Positions 23,661 through 35,942 of a stretch of DNA of 64,000 nt are shown here, piece after piece; position 1 is the stretch's first letter, and each line of letters starts with the position of its first letter. The notes under the pieces were generated by a model. It did not search any database. It was not told the DNA's origin and saw only the letters and a program-made list of their open reading frames with translations. This stretch comes from Carposina sasakii (Eukaryota; Arthropoda; Insecta; Lepidoptera; Carposinidae). The stretch spans positions 3,727,501-3,791,500 of the forward strand of contig CP053159.1 in NCBI GenBank assembly GCA_014607495.2. Reading direction: 5' to 3'. The position numbers and the translations under genes were made by a program.

Positions 23661-26129
23661 CATGTTTTGCTATTTACTTATTATATGATACCGTTATAAA
23701 AGACATCAGTCTCACAAAAACATTACTGATTTTTAAATGCAATAAATCACGCTTAAAACGTACCTATTTTTTATCAAACCTTTATTGTTACAAGCTCACT
23801 GAAAAGTGGGTAAAAGTCTTAGTTATCACTTAATTTATTACCTTTTTAATTTATTACAAGGTAAACCTTCTTATTTAAAAGATCTATAGTCAGTTGACTA
23901 AGGCTTAGGAATAGACTATTTTCTTCTAACTATTTACTACAAGAAGTAATTACATTTATCTCTGTTTTCTTGTGACGTTAGCTGTTTTTCAGGTACAGCC
24001 AAGGTAAAGTCTTATATAAACTTTAATCTATATGAGAAAGAATCGATCTACTTTTTGCTCTAGCTCAATATATCTTTTTGTCATACCTAGCAAAGGACGG
24101 AGTAACACTCTCTATTTGTTTGGTACCATAAAATATACATAAGCTATAGAGCGCCGGTATCACATTGTTCTATTGTGCCCAGCATCGTAATCGCGTAATC
24201 AGATATATTTTTTTCTACTGATTGTCAATCTCAGTTTTGGCAGGTACTTATTACCTGTTCAAATCCTGTGACTACGTATCATATAAATTGTAAAGCGCAC
24301 TCTATATTCGTAGCTTGCTAAATTGATGTTAAGTTAATCTAAGGTTAGCACCTGTCATACCTTTAATCTATTTGCAGTACTTGTATTCTAATTTTGAATT
24401 TAAAAAGTTTAGTTACCTAAAGACCCAAATATTACTTCGGCCAGCACTGATCACATATCATATGTTCAAACTAATTTTCTTTAAACTTTTACCAGCAATT
24501 CATGAGCGTACCTATAGCTATTTGTAGATAGGGTATAATAAGGCGAATTGGGCTTCATGACGCCTCATCGCCCGCTCGTTATGCTTCGCTCGTAAATCTT
24601 CATTCCCCTTTCCCCTCTCGCTCTCTTGATTTCAGGATACCACTCGAACCTTCGTCGATCATGATGTGCTAGTAATTATGGGATAAGCGTACACTTTGTG
24701 TGTGTTTCTTTTTTCTCCAAGAGACATATTTATTACATTTTTAGATTTCAGTCAATATCTCTTTTGACCAACCTGTTCGGTCAAAACTAATTTTGACTGA
24801 TTTTGCTAGTTAAAAGTACTTTTGACTGGTTAAGAGTTTTGACTGTAACATATACAAATCATCTGCCTAGAATATGTCACTGTCCCCTGTAACTTTATGC
24901 TCCGTCTTTTATCGTAGCTTGCAAGAGAAAAAGTTTGCAAATTCCATTAACGAAGCCTTCCTTCATAGTACTACATTATAATTTCCGTATCACCAATCTA
25001 TTATATATATTAGCGAAAGCGCGTGACAACGCAATCCCGTACCTAGAATTCTAAAACAAACTTTAACTAACATTTAAGATCTAATATACAAAGACCTTTT
25101 AAAAATCTCCTGCAAATCAATTACTCGTGCATTCACTCCAAGATTCAAATATAAACACAGAAAAGCAATCTCGAAGACAGCTTAAAGCGTTTCATTTTAA
25201 GAAATGTATCTGCATGGCCATAGTAGTGTTTGCAATAAATCCCAGCCACTGTATATTTATTTACTACACCCCTGCCACCCCAGAAGCCCCCCGTTGGTGT
25301 ACTATAGTGTGCTACAGCCTTAGGGGAGGCATATACGGACGACTCTTGCGAATTTTCTCGCAAGGTGACTAAAATTTTCGGCCTTAGGACACGGAGGTTA
25401 CGGCTAATGTTTGAGGGGCCGAACTTTTTACATATTTACTATGACAAAAATTAAAATAGGCGGATATATCTAATCTGCCACACTTCTTGTCAGCGATTAG
25501 AAAACTGCAGTTGTTGATAGCTGTAAGTAACTAACGAACAATCTTTTATGAAGCACACTGTAAGTCGGCTTTGATAAAAATAATTATGAAAAGAAATAAG
25601 ACACAAGTATTCAACCTTAGATGTTTTTACTTAGATTAAGGCAGCCAGTATAAAAATAATTATTTTTATAATGTTCAGTTTCTCAGTTTTAGTCACAACG
25701 AATTTCTAGTTACATAATTGTAAGCAGTCAGACTGTAATAACCCTTATTTTGCCCAGAACCAAGCGATTTTCCTTCATATAGCATTTAGAATAAGGTTAA
25801 CTTGAGATGAAAGCGAGTAATATATATAATTAGGTGTATGTTGAAAGGCTGGTTATATGAATATGCATTGTATGTTTAATAATGTTACTGTCTTGATGGA
25901 AATATAATGTGGGAGCGCTCGTGGATCTTAACATAATAGGTCTATGTAGAGTTACGAGATGCCTTTGTGTGTGATGTTTTTGTTAAAATCATTGAATTTA
26001 TAAAGCAAATTCTGTTTACTAATTAAATTCTACCTTACATCACCATATTTAGATGATAAAAGCTCTAACATCTGTTTGTATTAAAGTATCGACTCTAGAC
26101 ATTTTTGTAGTAATATATTTAATGAAAAC
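23661..26129. other. No gene seen
   Basis: AT-rich. Six TTTTGAC motifs cluster at 24760-24845. A C-rich stretch at 24545-24660 and paired ORFs on both strands at 25127-25372 are unexplained and show no domain. Confidence 0.35.
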
Positions 26130-26221
26130 TATATGCTCGATGCGGGGCTTTACTGTAATGCATTAGCAGCATCACCTTCCATGCACAGTTAACTAAGGAA
26201 CTCAGGGGTGTTCCTTCGGAC

Positions 26222-26416
26222 CAGAAGTTTGCAAACCTATTTCGTCTAACGCCCACTTTGAAAAACAGTAGCGCCCGCAGCGCCCCCCATTTTTATTTCA
26301 CCTTAAAAATGCCAATGGCATATTAGTCGCGCTATTTTTTTCTGGGGCCTTAACTGCTCCTCTCTAGGCCTCCAACGCCCACGAGAGGGCGTTATCGCCC
26401 ACTTTGGGAAATACTG
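26222..26416. mobile_element. Possible hAT-type MITE
   Basis: Left end CAGAAGTTTGCAAACC and reversed right end CAGTATTTCCCAAAGTGGGC. Flanking octamers CTTCGGAC and CTCTAGAC agree at 5 of 8 positions with three transitions, consistent with an old 8-bp duplication. GCGCC-rich interior, no ORF. Confidence 0.45.
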
Positions 26417-26646
26417 CTCTAGACTATGAGCTAGGAACATCTGGCCCGCTATGCTAAATACTGCTCTAGACTATGAGCTAGGAACATCTGGCCCGCTATG
26501 CTAAATACTGCTTTAGACTATGAGCTAGGAACATCTGGCCCGCTATGCTAAATACTGCTTTAGACTATGAGCTAGGAACATCTGGCCCGCTATGCTAAAT
26601 ACTGCTCTAGACTATGAGCTAGGAACATCTGGCCCGCTATGCTAAA
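26414..26646 (+). repeat. Minisatellite, 47-bp unit x 5
   Basis: Units start at 26414, 26461, 26508, 26555 and 26602, each beginning CTGCTYTAGACTATGAGC. They are identical except C/T at position 6 (C,C,T,T,C). The last unit runs into family A sequence GCTAAACGTGGCTG. Confidence 0.97.
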
Positions 26647-26714
26647 CGTGGCTGTAAATATGTTCTTCGTGATCATGCAGCTCTGACTACTCCAATTTGG
26701 TAACACAGCCGTAA

Positions 26715-27018
26715 TCTATACATATAATAAAAATGTAACGGACACCTGTCTGTACATGGAAGATATATGAGAAAAAATATTATAGGAGACCTTTATCAAC
26801 GCAATAGTACCAAAAACAATGATTTTTTGAATTTTTGTCTGTTTGTCTCAGAAACGGCTGAACCGATTTCGATGCAGTTTTCAGGAATATATTGTGACAG
26901 GTCCCGCTTAACATATAGGCTACTTTTTATTCCGGGAAAATGTTTTTATCCCGGATAAATTCGATATTTTGCTTTTTTTTCTGTAGTCCACGCGGACGGA
27001 GTCGCGGGCGTCCACTAG
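26715..27018 (+). mobile_element. Non-autonomous Helitron, copy 2
   Basis: TCTATACATATAATAAAAAT start, CCACTAG end followed by T, with CCACGCGGACGGAGTCGCGG just before the end. Inserted into family A sequence. Confidence 0.82.
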
Positions 27019-28508
27019 TATGTAAACTATAGTTACAATCAATATTCAATTCCATGTTAAAAACTTAAAACCATAGTCCTCTAAGTATGCTCTTAAATTT
27101 AAAACGAGATCTCTCTATTCCTGCTTAGCATGAGGGTAGAGAAGACAAACCAACACTCATTGCACGAACATCTCATGTTATCTCATCTCATATTATTCCA
27201 CAGTCAGACTCCGAGCACGGAACACAATTAACTCTAAGATTGTCTGGAGGCTGCAGCTTCCCCTCATCCATCTACCCTCTCTACCAAACAAAACATCAAT
27301 AAACTTTTCCCTCGCACAAAACCGAGGTTTCCCATGCGATCTTAAGGTTGCTTTTAGATTGGGTGGCGTCGAGTTTTATGTGCCGCATTTATTTTGTGTA
27401 GGTATAACAGTCCAGTTTGCCTTGATTGGTTGTCGTTCGCCTAATCCTTGTTGAGCCTCGCCACCCAAACGCAGCCCCTGAGTTAACTATTGACATGCGT
27501 GTACCTGTCTCCTTTTTGACTAGTTATGGGTTTTAGATGCGTTCACCCTCCTTTGTTTACTTCATTATTCTCTTTGGCTGGTTTGGTTATTGAGGTAATG
27601 TGTAGTCTGGAGTAAGATTGCGTTTGATCTTGACGTTGAAAATTCTTTGTGAATTTTCAAGTCAAAAGTACCTACCATATTACAGGTTTATACTATAACT
27701 TTTTTGACAGCAAATTATATGGAATATCTTTCAAATGAAACTAGGAATAGCTTACATCTAGTTTAAAGCTTTTTATTAGTAAGGCCCTAATAGTTTAATT
27801 TATACTGTAAGAAATGATGATCCAATGAATATTTACTTGTCCTGTATTTAAGAATATTAATTCTGTCAAAGATTCTTTAGGTCCCTCGTATACTCGTATA
27901 TAACTGTCCTATAGATACATATCCCATTATTTTTGACCGGGTAGCACAAAAAATGGTGACCTTTATAGATCAAAAGCTCTAAGCAACAATGTGGAACTTT
28001 GTAGACATGGTATAAGCAAGCATGGCACCTTGTTGGCTGTGGGCAAATAAATGTCGTTGGGATGATATGCTATCTCTCGAATACACAGACGTAAGGCAAG
28101 CCTTGCTAGCCGAAATTCTTCATTTTGTAGAGCATGCTATACTGACTTGGGCCATTGTCATTATTTCTATTAAGTTATAATAACATTATAACAGCTTTTT
28201 CTACATCCTTTGCACAGTTGGACTAAACAATACTAAAATAAAATATACCATTTAAAAACACTAATTACCTCCAAAATTATTTAAATATAACACGTTTAAT
28301 ATGTACTTTGTACCGTACATATTATGGGCAATGGAAAGTTCAAATTCATAATCGCTGGCGGTGTTACTAGTATTTCAGGATCGAGCAAGCAAAGCTACTG
28401 ATAGCCTACATCTACAAATTATCTGCTGAGGGAAATAATTAAAAAGAAGAGCACTAGTATAGTAATATCTTTTAAAACCAGTTTAATACTAATTAACTTT
28501 CTTCATTG
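27019..28508. other. No gene seen; possible MITE at 27344-27480
   Basis: GGGTGGCG (27361-27368) and CGCCACCC (27459-27466) face each other inside longer weak inverted ends, suggesting a small DNA element. The rest is AT-rich without recognisable content. Confidence 0.35.
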
Positions 28509-28624
28509 TACATCTCAACTATATCCTCAAAATTGGTCTGAAGTGGGCACCATGTGGTTCTATCGGTCCTTGGTGCTCTGCCTACCTCGTAACGGATAAA
28601 GGAGTGATTATATGTATGTATGTA
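28509..28624 (+). repeat. LINE 3'-end family B, copy 2
   Basis: Same as 9161-9269, ending in (TATG)n at 28609-28624. Confidence 0.6.
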
Positions 28625-29799
28625 ACTTTCTTCGTCCTAAATGTGTAAGTTGAAAAAATACCCTAGTGTTTGCTACCATAAAGATAAGGTTCATGACGCT
28701 CCAGTCGACCACCGCACACGTGCTTGTTTATGTAAGTAAATCAACCGTAAACGTAAATAAATACCTCTAATTACATGGCAAATACTCTTTTTTAACCTCC
28801 CTTCGGCAAGTTTCATGGTTTCCGAATAATTACTTATTATGATAATCCGTACATTTGTTTTTTTTTAATTTAGCCACAAGTTAATGCATGGTACAAGTTA
28901 GTAATGTCTCTTACATGTAGTAGTATGTGAATACGTAAATAAAATTATGTCTAGGGTTATGTATTTGGTTAAAGTAAGGTTTAAGCTTTGGTCGAAGTTA
29001 AGTGTAGTGGCCGTGAAGGATTTTTCATATGTCGACACTATAAAAAGCATCTTTTACCTTTCGAACTTCGCTATCAGATAGCATCGCTATCCTAGGAAAC
29101 CATATCTTTATTATATAAAAAACTTGCATAAAGTGATTTCTTAAATCTTACAGCATCTACGGAACCAAAAAAAATATTGTGAGGAGCAACCTACTTCTTC
29201 ATACGTACATAAATTTAATATTTTAAACCACCCGCAGTATTAAAATTAAGTATATAAATAAGTAAATAAATTAGTGTTTACTAGTTACCTACTCGTACTT
29301 ACGTAAAAAGCTACCTCTTTTTAAAGACATAATATTTACTATATTGTGGACGTCATTAAATAAAAATCTTTAATATCTTGCGTACATTTACGTGTATAAC
29401 GTGACGTGAATGTTTTATTTGTATTAACTGACAAAGTTATAAATTACTAGGTATACGTCTGACGTCAGAATTGTCAATAAAGTAATATAACTTCAAGAAG
29501 TTACTAACTTTATGATGAAAATTAGATGAAACGAAATCGCCTGTTATAAATTCATACATACATAGATATCTATTTAATGAAGTGGTTAAAAGTTCTCCAT
29601 AAATATAACCTTACTGCGATCTACCATGAGTTTAAATAAAATTATAATGATTGGGCCATAGCTATACACGTAATATGACAACTTCATCACTATGCTAGGA
29701 CACCAAAACTTTAGTTGACAGTTGATACACAGTTTCGAACCAAATACCACGACGTAACCAAAACCATTTCAGCTCTCAGTTAATTGTAATTAGAGCGAA
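28625..29799. other. No gene seen
   Basis: AT-rich, no ORF and no repeat recognised. Confidence 0.45.
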
Positions 29800-30075
29800 T
29801 GCGCGCGTTAGTCCGCTAAAACGACCGCCAAGAGCGGCAAAGAATCGGAAAGCGATACCGACTAATCCCACTAATCGCGGGGCAATTGAAAAATAAAAAT
29901 GTAGATGGCAGAATGATTCCATTTAGAGCCCAAACGATGCGACAAAATAATAAAAAAAAGGCTGCGCGGGGCTGGCCGCCGGCTAAGCTATTATTGAAAC
30001 CGAATCCACGGCTAAATCCTTAAAGCGCTGGGATCTGAATCCACCTGAAACTCGCTCGACTGATAATCATTTGTC
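29800..30075. promoter_or_regulatory. Repeat-free, GC-balanced patch downstream of the Pitx-type gene
   Basis: A non-repetitive island with TAATCC at 29863-29868, a nearby CTAATCG, and CCGAATCCACGGCTAAATCC around 30000. It sits about 6 kb past the 3' end of the homeobox gene. No ORF. It resembles conserved non-coding DNA near developmental genes; conservation itself cannot be seen here. Confidence 0.3.
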
Positions 30076-30080
30076 GGATT

Positions 30081-30710
30081 ACTATGTACTTTTGCCTAAT
30101 GACAGAGATACTCGCGAATCAATTGTTGGTAATTTATTGGTGTTGGGAATTTTCGAGTGTTAACTTCTTTTGTTAAGGATTTTGAGATTACGATTGATAC
30201 CCGGGTTTGGGGTATTGGTATTTATGATTAATCGATCCTTTTTTTCGATATTCTTAATTATTTTAATGGTAATGTAAGTTTTGTAAGTATACCTTAAAAG
30301 TTTTGGTTTGTTTTTGTTATTACATTTAATTATGTAGGCAAGAGAATTGAATATGTGATTTGCACATATTAACAGTCATTACTTACAGTGATAAAATAGC
30401 ACTTTCTATTTAGTACCTAAGTCTGACATACTTAATTGTTTTATTACACACTTTTTAGTACCTTTAGCTTTTTTAATGAGTTGTGTTTATCGTTTTAACA
30501 CAATACAGCTTTGAACGCAGTCCAACAAACTCTTTAACAATTTTTCCACCCATTTTATTCTTGAATAAACCGGGGACTACTTGGACTGTAAGCCTGCCTC
30601 TTTCGCCATGTCGACATTTACCAATGTCTTTCTAATACCTACTTGTCTGTTGCGGATACTATTGATATTAACTACCTATAAAACTATTACCTACTTACGA
30701 ATACCCTTGT
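30081..30710. other. No gene seen
   Basis: AT-rich with poly-T; nothing recognised. Confidence 0.4.
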
Positions 30711-31163
30711 TAGGCAGAGTAGACTAGCACGGCAGGATAGAATATCATCACTCCCAGTCTGCCCATGGATATCGTAATAGGCGATTAAGGGCTTTCTAGA
30801 GGTGGGGCATGCCCGCCTTTCGTGTTGACTCATCATCATCATCATTTTCAGCCTTTAGAAGTTCACTATGCTGAACATAGAAAGTAACATATAAAAAGTC
30901 CATCGACAAACAAGTTGTTAATGCTTTTATGTTGAATAAATGATTTTTAATTTTCAATAGGCCTCCCCCAAGCTGAACATAGGCCTCCCCCAAGCTGAAC
31001 AAGCTGGCCTCTCCCTCGTGTTGACTACATAGTCTGAAAATGGCACTGCGCCTCCAACCCGTCTGCCCTGGGGTGGTGATCCTGCGCAAAAACCCTCCTA
31101 TATCAGTAGCCTTCCGACGTGCCCTGGTGGAGGCCTACGCCAGCAGAATGCAATGGGCTAATG
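30711..31163 (+). mobile_element. LINE tail with a second tail inserted
   Basis: Outer tail: GGCAGAGTAGACTAGCACGG, CGATTAAGGGCTTTCTAGAG and, after the gap, CGTGCCCTGGTGGAGGCCTA. Between them lies a fragment of another LINE end (about 30870-30958: AAGTCCATCGACAAACAAGT, GAATAAATGATTTTTAA) and a short duplication CATAGGCCTCCCCCAAGCTG at about 30955-31000. Confidence 0.55.
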
Positions 31164-31997
31164 TGTGTATTCACCGGTGCTTTTGTGCTTACACACGCTA
31201 ACGGTGAACAAAATAGTCTTCAACCTGTACTGACAGTACCTACCAAGTACCAAATAGCTGATCCCAAAATTAAATTTTCAATTTCAAGTACCGTTGGCAT
31301 GGTAACATAATCTATCTCCCCTGTCAGTAGCTCGAGCATAGTACAACGGTAATAGTAGAGCATCTACTATTTTTTATTATTACTATCATTTCCAGATCAT
31401 GGAAAAATTGGAAAATGAATGAGACAATGTTTGGCTTAGTTAAAATAGGTTTAAGTAAGTAGGTTATCTACTCACGTGGGAATTCAATTCTGAGATATAA
31501 ATTGCCCATTAGGAGAATGAGCTTTAATAAAATCTATCTAGTTATTAGCTTCTTATTACTAGTTTCAGCTGTTTCTGTTTATTTAAGCGCTTTTTTATAA
31601 TAATTAAAGTACTTACTGCGAAAGGTAGCTTAGGTAGGTATGTGAATACTCAATCATTCCTTGAATGAGTTCTACTAACGTCCACGTACCTAGTCTTGAT
31701 GCCCTGCATCTAATGCGAAATACATTTCAATTCAATTTAATGCACGTCGTACGGTAGCTTTCTGAAGCTGTCCTTTCAGGTTTGGAGCAGTGAATATGAT
31801 GTATCTAATCACGATTACCTTGCGTGTAGCTATTCCTCGATAGCATTATTTTAATAACCCTTAATATTCTCCTTATGTGCTCACTTGTACGTCTGTCTGT
31901 CTGTTCGGCTGTGTCGGTCTGTCACAGCCAATTTGCCGTACCGTGGAATGTCTAAAAAAATCAGCCCCCTGATTATGTAAAAGCAATAGCAAAGCCG
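31164..31997. other. No gene seen
   Basis: AT-rich; the 63-codon ORF at 31119-31310 begins in the LINE tail and has no protein character. Confidence 0.4.
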
Positions 31998-32127
31998 AAG
32001 CAAAGCGATAGCGAAAATTGTACAATATTGGCCTTGAAATCTCAAAGTTCCATTGAAATTCATTTTACGTAATACGATTTGACAAGCAATCACCGATTTT
32101 TGTACAATTTTCGCTATCGCTTTGCTT
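31998..32127. repeat. Inverted repeat, 28-bp perfect arms, 74-base spacer
   Basis: AAGCAAAGCGATAGCGAAAA... (31998-32025) is exactly mirrored at 32100-32127. Weaker pairing extends outward (AGCAATAGCAAAGCCG). Probable MITE ends. Confidence 0.8.
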
Positions 32128-32738
32128 TTGCTAGTTAGGTAATAAGTGGGCAGGTAAAATCCTTTGACTTCTTTAAAGTGAGCTATATTTATAGCTTTTT
32201 ACTTAATATCCCCTTTTGTTTCACCCTGTATAGTGTAAAAAGCAATATCTGATTTCCAAGCATTCACTTCGGGTTCTAGCGTAGGAGTCTAAAGTTTTAC
32301 CTATACTCGTACTATACATTCCATCCATTTGTTCAATAGATAATTTTTTCTATGAGCATTTTGCGTATCGAAGGATCATTTACCAGCTAGTCAGGGAAGA
32401 GCACAATGGATAAAAAATCAGACACAAAGTTTACTCTGCGATATTTTTTATTATGACTAGAGGTTTTTTAAATTACAAAACAATTTGATATTCCCTTAAC
32501 GATTAAGTACATTTACAAAATAATACAACAAACGGCACTGGCTCGTAGATATTTCGTTTTGATATGTATAAAATTAAAACCTCATTTATATATTTAGAAT
32601 CATTTATTTACATCAACTCAAACTCGTATATTTTTAATACTTGTGTTGTGTATACTGCATTCATAGAAGATTATGTCTGGTCTAATTGGCTATAAGTTTT
32701 TCAAATTGGAAAATTATGATACAATTCTGTGATTGAAA

Positions 32739-32803
32739 CTGTAATGTAACGTAACATTCGGATTCTATTTGACCATAATAGAAGTAGACAATTTTATTAA
32801 ATC
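32739..32803 (+). repeat. Left copy of a tandem duplication (unit shared with 33340-33417)
   Basis: ATTCGGATTYTATTTKACCA and TAATAGAAGTAGAYAATTTY recur in order at 33366-33417. The left copy is split by the foldback element that follows. Confidence 0.75.
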
Positions 32804-33278
32804 GACGAACTATTCCGGTCCGATCCCTTAAACTAATCCCTTTTTACTTTAAATCCACAACAAATTCCGGTCTGATACCAAAAACATTTTTTAGATTCCG
32901 GTCTGATCCCGTAGAGTTTTTTTTTATGTCTAAGGTCGGAAAATGAAATAGGAAATAATAGAATGAAAATTGTACAAGTTGTTTTTATTGAAGAACGACA
33001 AAATTAAGAAAAATTAAATAAGAATTAGTAAAATAGTCTCGATCTCTTAGTAAAAATCAACAATAATTCGAAAAACAATATTGTATGTGTCTACTGTTTT
33101 ACTTGCTAACAGTACTAAAAAATAATTGAGAAGACATAGGACAGGGATCAGAACGGAATACAAAATAAATGAAATATTCATCTGATCACGCGATGGGATC
33201 GGATAGGAATAAAATTATAAAATGAAATAAAACGGATCCTTTTCGGGATCACTTGCTGGTATCGGAACGGAATAGATC
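32804..33278. mobile_element. Foldback DNA element with inverted arrays of a 16-base motif
   Basis: Flanked by AAATC (32799-32803 and 33279-33283). Three ATTCCGGTCYGATMCC motifs point inward on the left (32812, 32864, 32895) and three reversed relatives on the right (33144, 33195, 33258). No ORF. The arrays look like repeated subterminal binding sites. Confidence 0.65.
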
Positions 33279-33339
33279 AAATCCAATGTTACAGGAACCT
33301 TTAAAAAATGTTATAGTAACTTGACTTAATATCACATTA

Positions 33340-33435
33340 CTGTGATGTAATTAATGTAAATGTAATATTCGGATTTTATTTTACCATAATAGAAGTAGAT
33401 AATTTCATTAAATCCACAATGTTACAGGAACCGAT
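33340..33435 (+). repeat. Right copy of the tandem duplication
   Basis: Intact version of the unit broken at 32803/33279, including CACAATGTTACAGGAACC, whose counterpart follows the foldback element at 33284-33300. Confidence 0.7.
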
Positions 33436-33940
33436 AAAAATATTTAAGCTAAGTACCTGCTACTCGTAAAGCACGTGATATAGGATTCGCAGTAAACATT
33501 TTCAATTGTTAGTATGTTGTGTATTTTTGGAATTAAATACGTTTTTACTTTTAACGTAAAGATTTGTTTCTATACCTTACTGGTGTAATGTTCTATTCTG
33601 TATTATTCGTTACATTACGAGTATGTACTCGTACATGCGAATGTTCAATTCAACTTGGTTTATTTTATCAATGACATCTTATAGCCAATCTCAGTGACAT
33701 ATTCATAATGAAACCAATAGGATCACATTTTATTTACATTTAAATTTTCAGTTACAATAAATATTTAAATAAATAATGAGATCTCGGTTGCTATAATCTC
33801 ATTAAGGCTAATCCGAATACAGTACCAAATATTTTTTATTTGAAAATAGTAGATCATAAATTATTATTTTTACTTATAACATGTTTCCAAGTTTCTACTT
33901 AGTTACAATATTGACCTTATTTCTGTTTATTGCAAAATTA

Positions 33941-34026
33941 TTAATAAAGAAAATGGAAAAAATTCTTCACCCGAGTGGGAATCGAACCCACGACCGCTGC
34001 AAACCGTGCCAGCCGCTATAACCACT
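33941..34026 (-). mobile_element. Short tRNA-derived repeat, copy 1
   Basis: On the minus strand: GTGGTTATAGCGG (A-box-like), GGTTCGATTCC (B box) inside a perfect GTGGG/CCCAC T-stem, then GAAGAATTTTTTCCATTTTC. 5' end missing relative to 46962-47060. Confidence 0.7.
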
Positions 34027-34536
34027 AATTAATTATTTTGTTTATTGCATTATGATTTTCGAATGGTTAGATAAATAACCTATACGTTAAAGTTGTTGCT
34101 GTATCTATCTTGTTTAAGTTTTAGAGAATGATAATATTATCTTTATGGCTCTGACCATTAGGATAATTATTAGTCCTTATGCTAGGGCACCTTTGCATAT
34201 CGAAATATTAAAATTCAGAACAGTCATTATGTTTTAGAACCACTGGCACAAATTACTTGATCCGATAATGAATGCATGTAGGTATAGAGGGCAATTCTTG
34301 AAAAATTTTGAGCCGAAATACAACCACTAACGAACCGCTAACGAAACGCGGTGCTTACTTACCCGCTTGAGTAATAAGGTGCATTTTAGCACGCATCGGT
34401 CGCGAGTATGATATAATAAAAACAAATATCTGTCTCGTGCTAAAATGTGTCTAATTATGTCACCATAAAGTAATTATTGCTTTGTTCTGAGCGTCTACAA
34501 CGGTTCCGTTTCGGCTTTTTTTCCAACTCGAGACTT

Positions 34537-34800
34537 TTAGAGAATTGGCCCCGGGCATCTATATAAGCCATGTTTCGTCGTCAACCACTGCTGGACGTAG
34601 GCCTCCTCCAGTGTACGCCACATGGCTCGATCTCCCGTTTTTGCCATCCAGACACTACCAGCCGTCCTCTTTAAGTCATCGGTCCATCTGGCCGGAGGGC
34701 GCCCAACACTACGTTTGCCGACACGCGGTCTCCATTCGACAACCCGTTTATTCCACCGTCCATCGGATCTACGAAAGTTATGTTTTTTAGCACCTGTCAA
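34537..34800 (-). pseudogene. LINE reverse transcriptase C-terminus fragment
   Basis: 88 open codons reading VVEWRPRVGKRSVGRPPARW, TDDLKRTAGSVWMAKTGDRA, MWRTLEEAYVQQW: the last part of the endonuclease-reverse transcriptase ORF of the LINE whose tails are scattered through the window. The usual stop is replaced by read-through into flanking sequence, and no RT core is upstream. A 5'-truncated insertion. Confidence 0.75.
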
Positions 34801-34801
34801 T

Positions 34802-34911
34802 TAAGGGCCGATTTTTCAAATGGTCAGATGACCTTTTTGATAAATAATGTCAAGATAGAGACTGTATCAATTTTATCCTTCAGTTTGAATTTTTTTTAAA
34901 TCGGTCCCTTA
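34802..34911. mobile_element. Possible small MITE
   Basis: TAAGGGCCGATTTTTC left and, reversed, TAAGGGACCGATTTAA right; about 110 bp. Confidence 0.4.
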
Positions 34912-35936
34912 TCAAATTGGAGTTTAAGTAATTTGTGTAAATGAGCCTTAACCTCAGTTTAAATAATTATAGCGGCTGACAATAAAATGTTTGTGATATT
35001 TTTACATATTTTGTTTTAAAGTTGAATGCAACATATTTAGATGCAAGGCACTTGCATAATAGAAACGTAGAGTGAACTTAGGCGGCTTTCTCTAAAGTTT
35101 CTCTTAAGTACTAGTGATAATAAATAAATCTTTCGATAAAAAAGATGAAATGCGTAATTTCATATAGTAAGTACTGCATCTTGAGACTTTGATATACTCG
35201 TAGCTGTATGATTCGTAATAACAACATAATAAATGCAGGTCCACTGTTAGAAAATGTATTTTAGGATTTTAAAACTCCGACAGTGACAAATTTTAGGCTC
35301 ACTTATACCAGGTGTTTAATTCTAGTTTAAATTAATTTTTTGAATGGCAAACGTTCCTTTATTTTTATTACATAAGTAGGTATTAAAAATAGAGGTTTAC
35401 TAACTAATACTTACAATGTAAGCTAGGATTAAACTCTTTGATAGAAGTGGGCCTTAATACCAAAAATATTAGGAAGGGACATGATCAAATATTAACTAAA
35501 ATTTAGTCAACCGTTCTTTTAAACGGAGTTTATAGGTATCGATGTGGAGAAACAATTATTTTTCAACTCTATTAAAAATAAATCAACATATTGTATTTGT
35601 ACAACATTACAAAATAAAACATTAAAATTACCAATAACTAACTATTCACAATTCATATAAATCAGTTATTCACTCAAAATAAATTACCTATCGCCATATT
35701 TACATCGAACTAAACATTTATTTATTTAAGTATATAAACTAATTACACTATCAAGCTTGTAAAAATTGCACACATCGCTTTGGTATACGTACGTACATAA
35801 TATAGCTACATATATACAGTTATCTAATACGAATCGTTATGTTTTATTGCCCGAAGTTTCGTCGACAAACCTTTAATTTAATATAATTATACAAAATCGA
35901 TGTTATACTTGTCGATTTAATATAGTCTTTTTCTAT
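34912..35936. other. No gene seen; intergenic DNA past the Pitx 3' end
   Basis: Strongly AT-rich; nothing recognised. Confidence 0.45.
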
Positions 35937-35942
35937 TTTATT
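35937..35942 (-). promoter_or_regulatory. Candidate polyadenylation signal of the Pitx-type gene
   Basis: TTTATT on the plus strand gives AATAAA on the gene strand, about 390 bases after the stop. A second AATAAA lies at 35843-35848. The intervening 35943-36329 would be 3' UTR, GC-rich near the stop and AT-rich beyond. AATAAA is frequent by chance in this AT-rich DNA. Confidence 0.35.

Larger units (their letters stand above)
26130..26714 (+). repeat. Repeat family A copy interrupted by a MITE and a minisatellite
   Basis: Starts GATGCGGGGCTTTACTGTAA and ends AATTTGGTAACACAGCCGTA. It is split by the element at 26222-26416 and expanded by the 47-bp array 26414-26646. A Helitron has inserted at its 3' end (26715). 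Confidence 0.65.

Noticed and set aside
26414..26646. CRISPR-like array
   Set aside because: Five contiguous 47-bp units without spacers, in a eukaryotic genome; a minisatellite.
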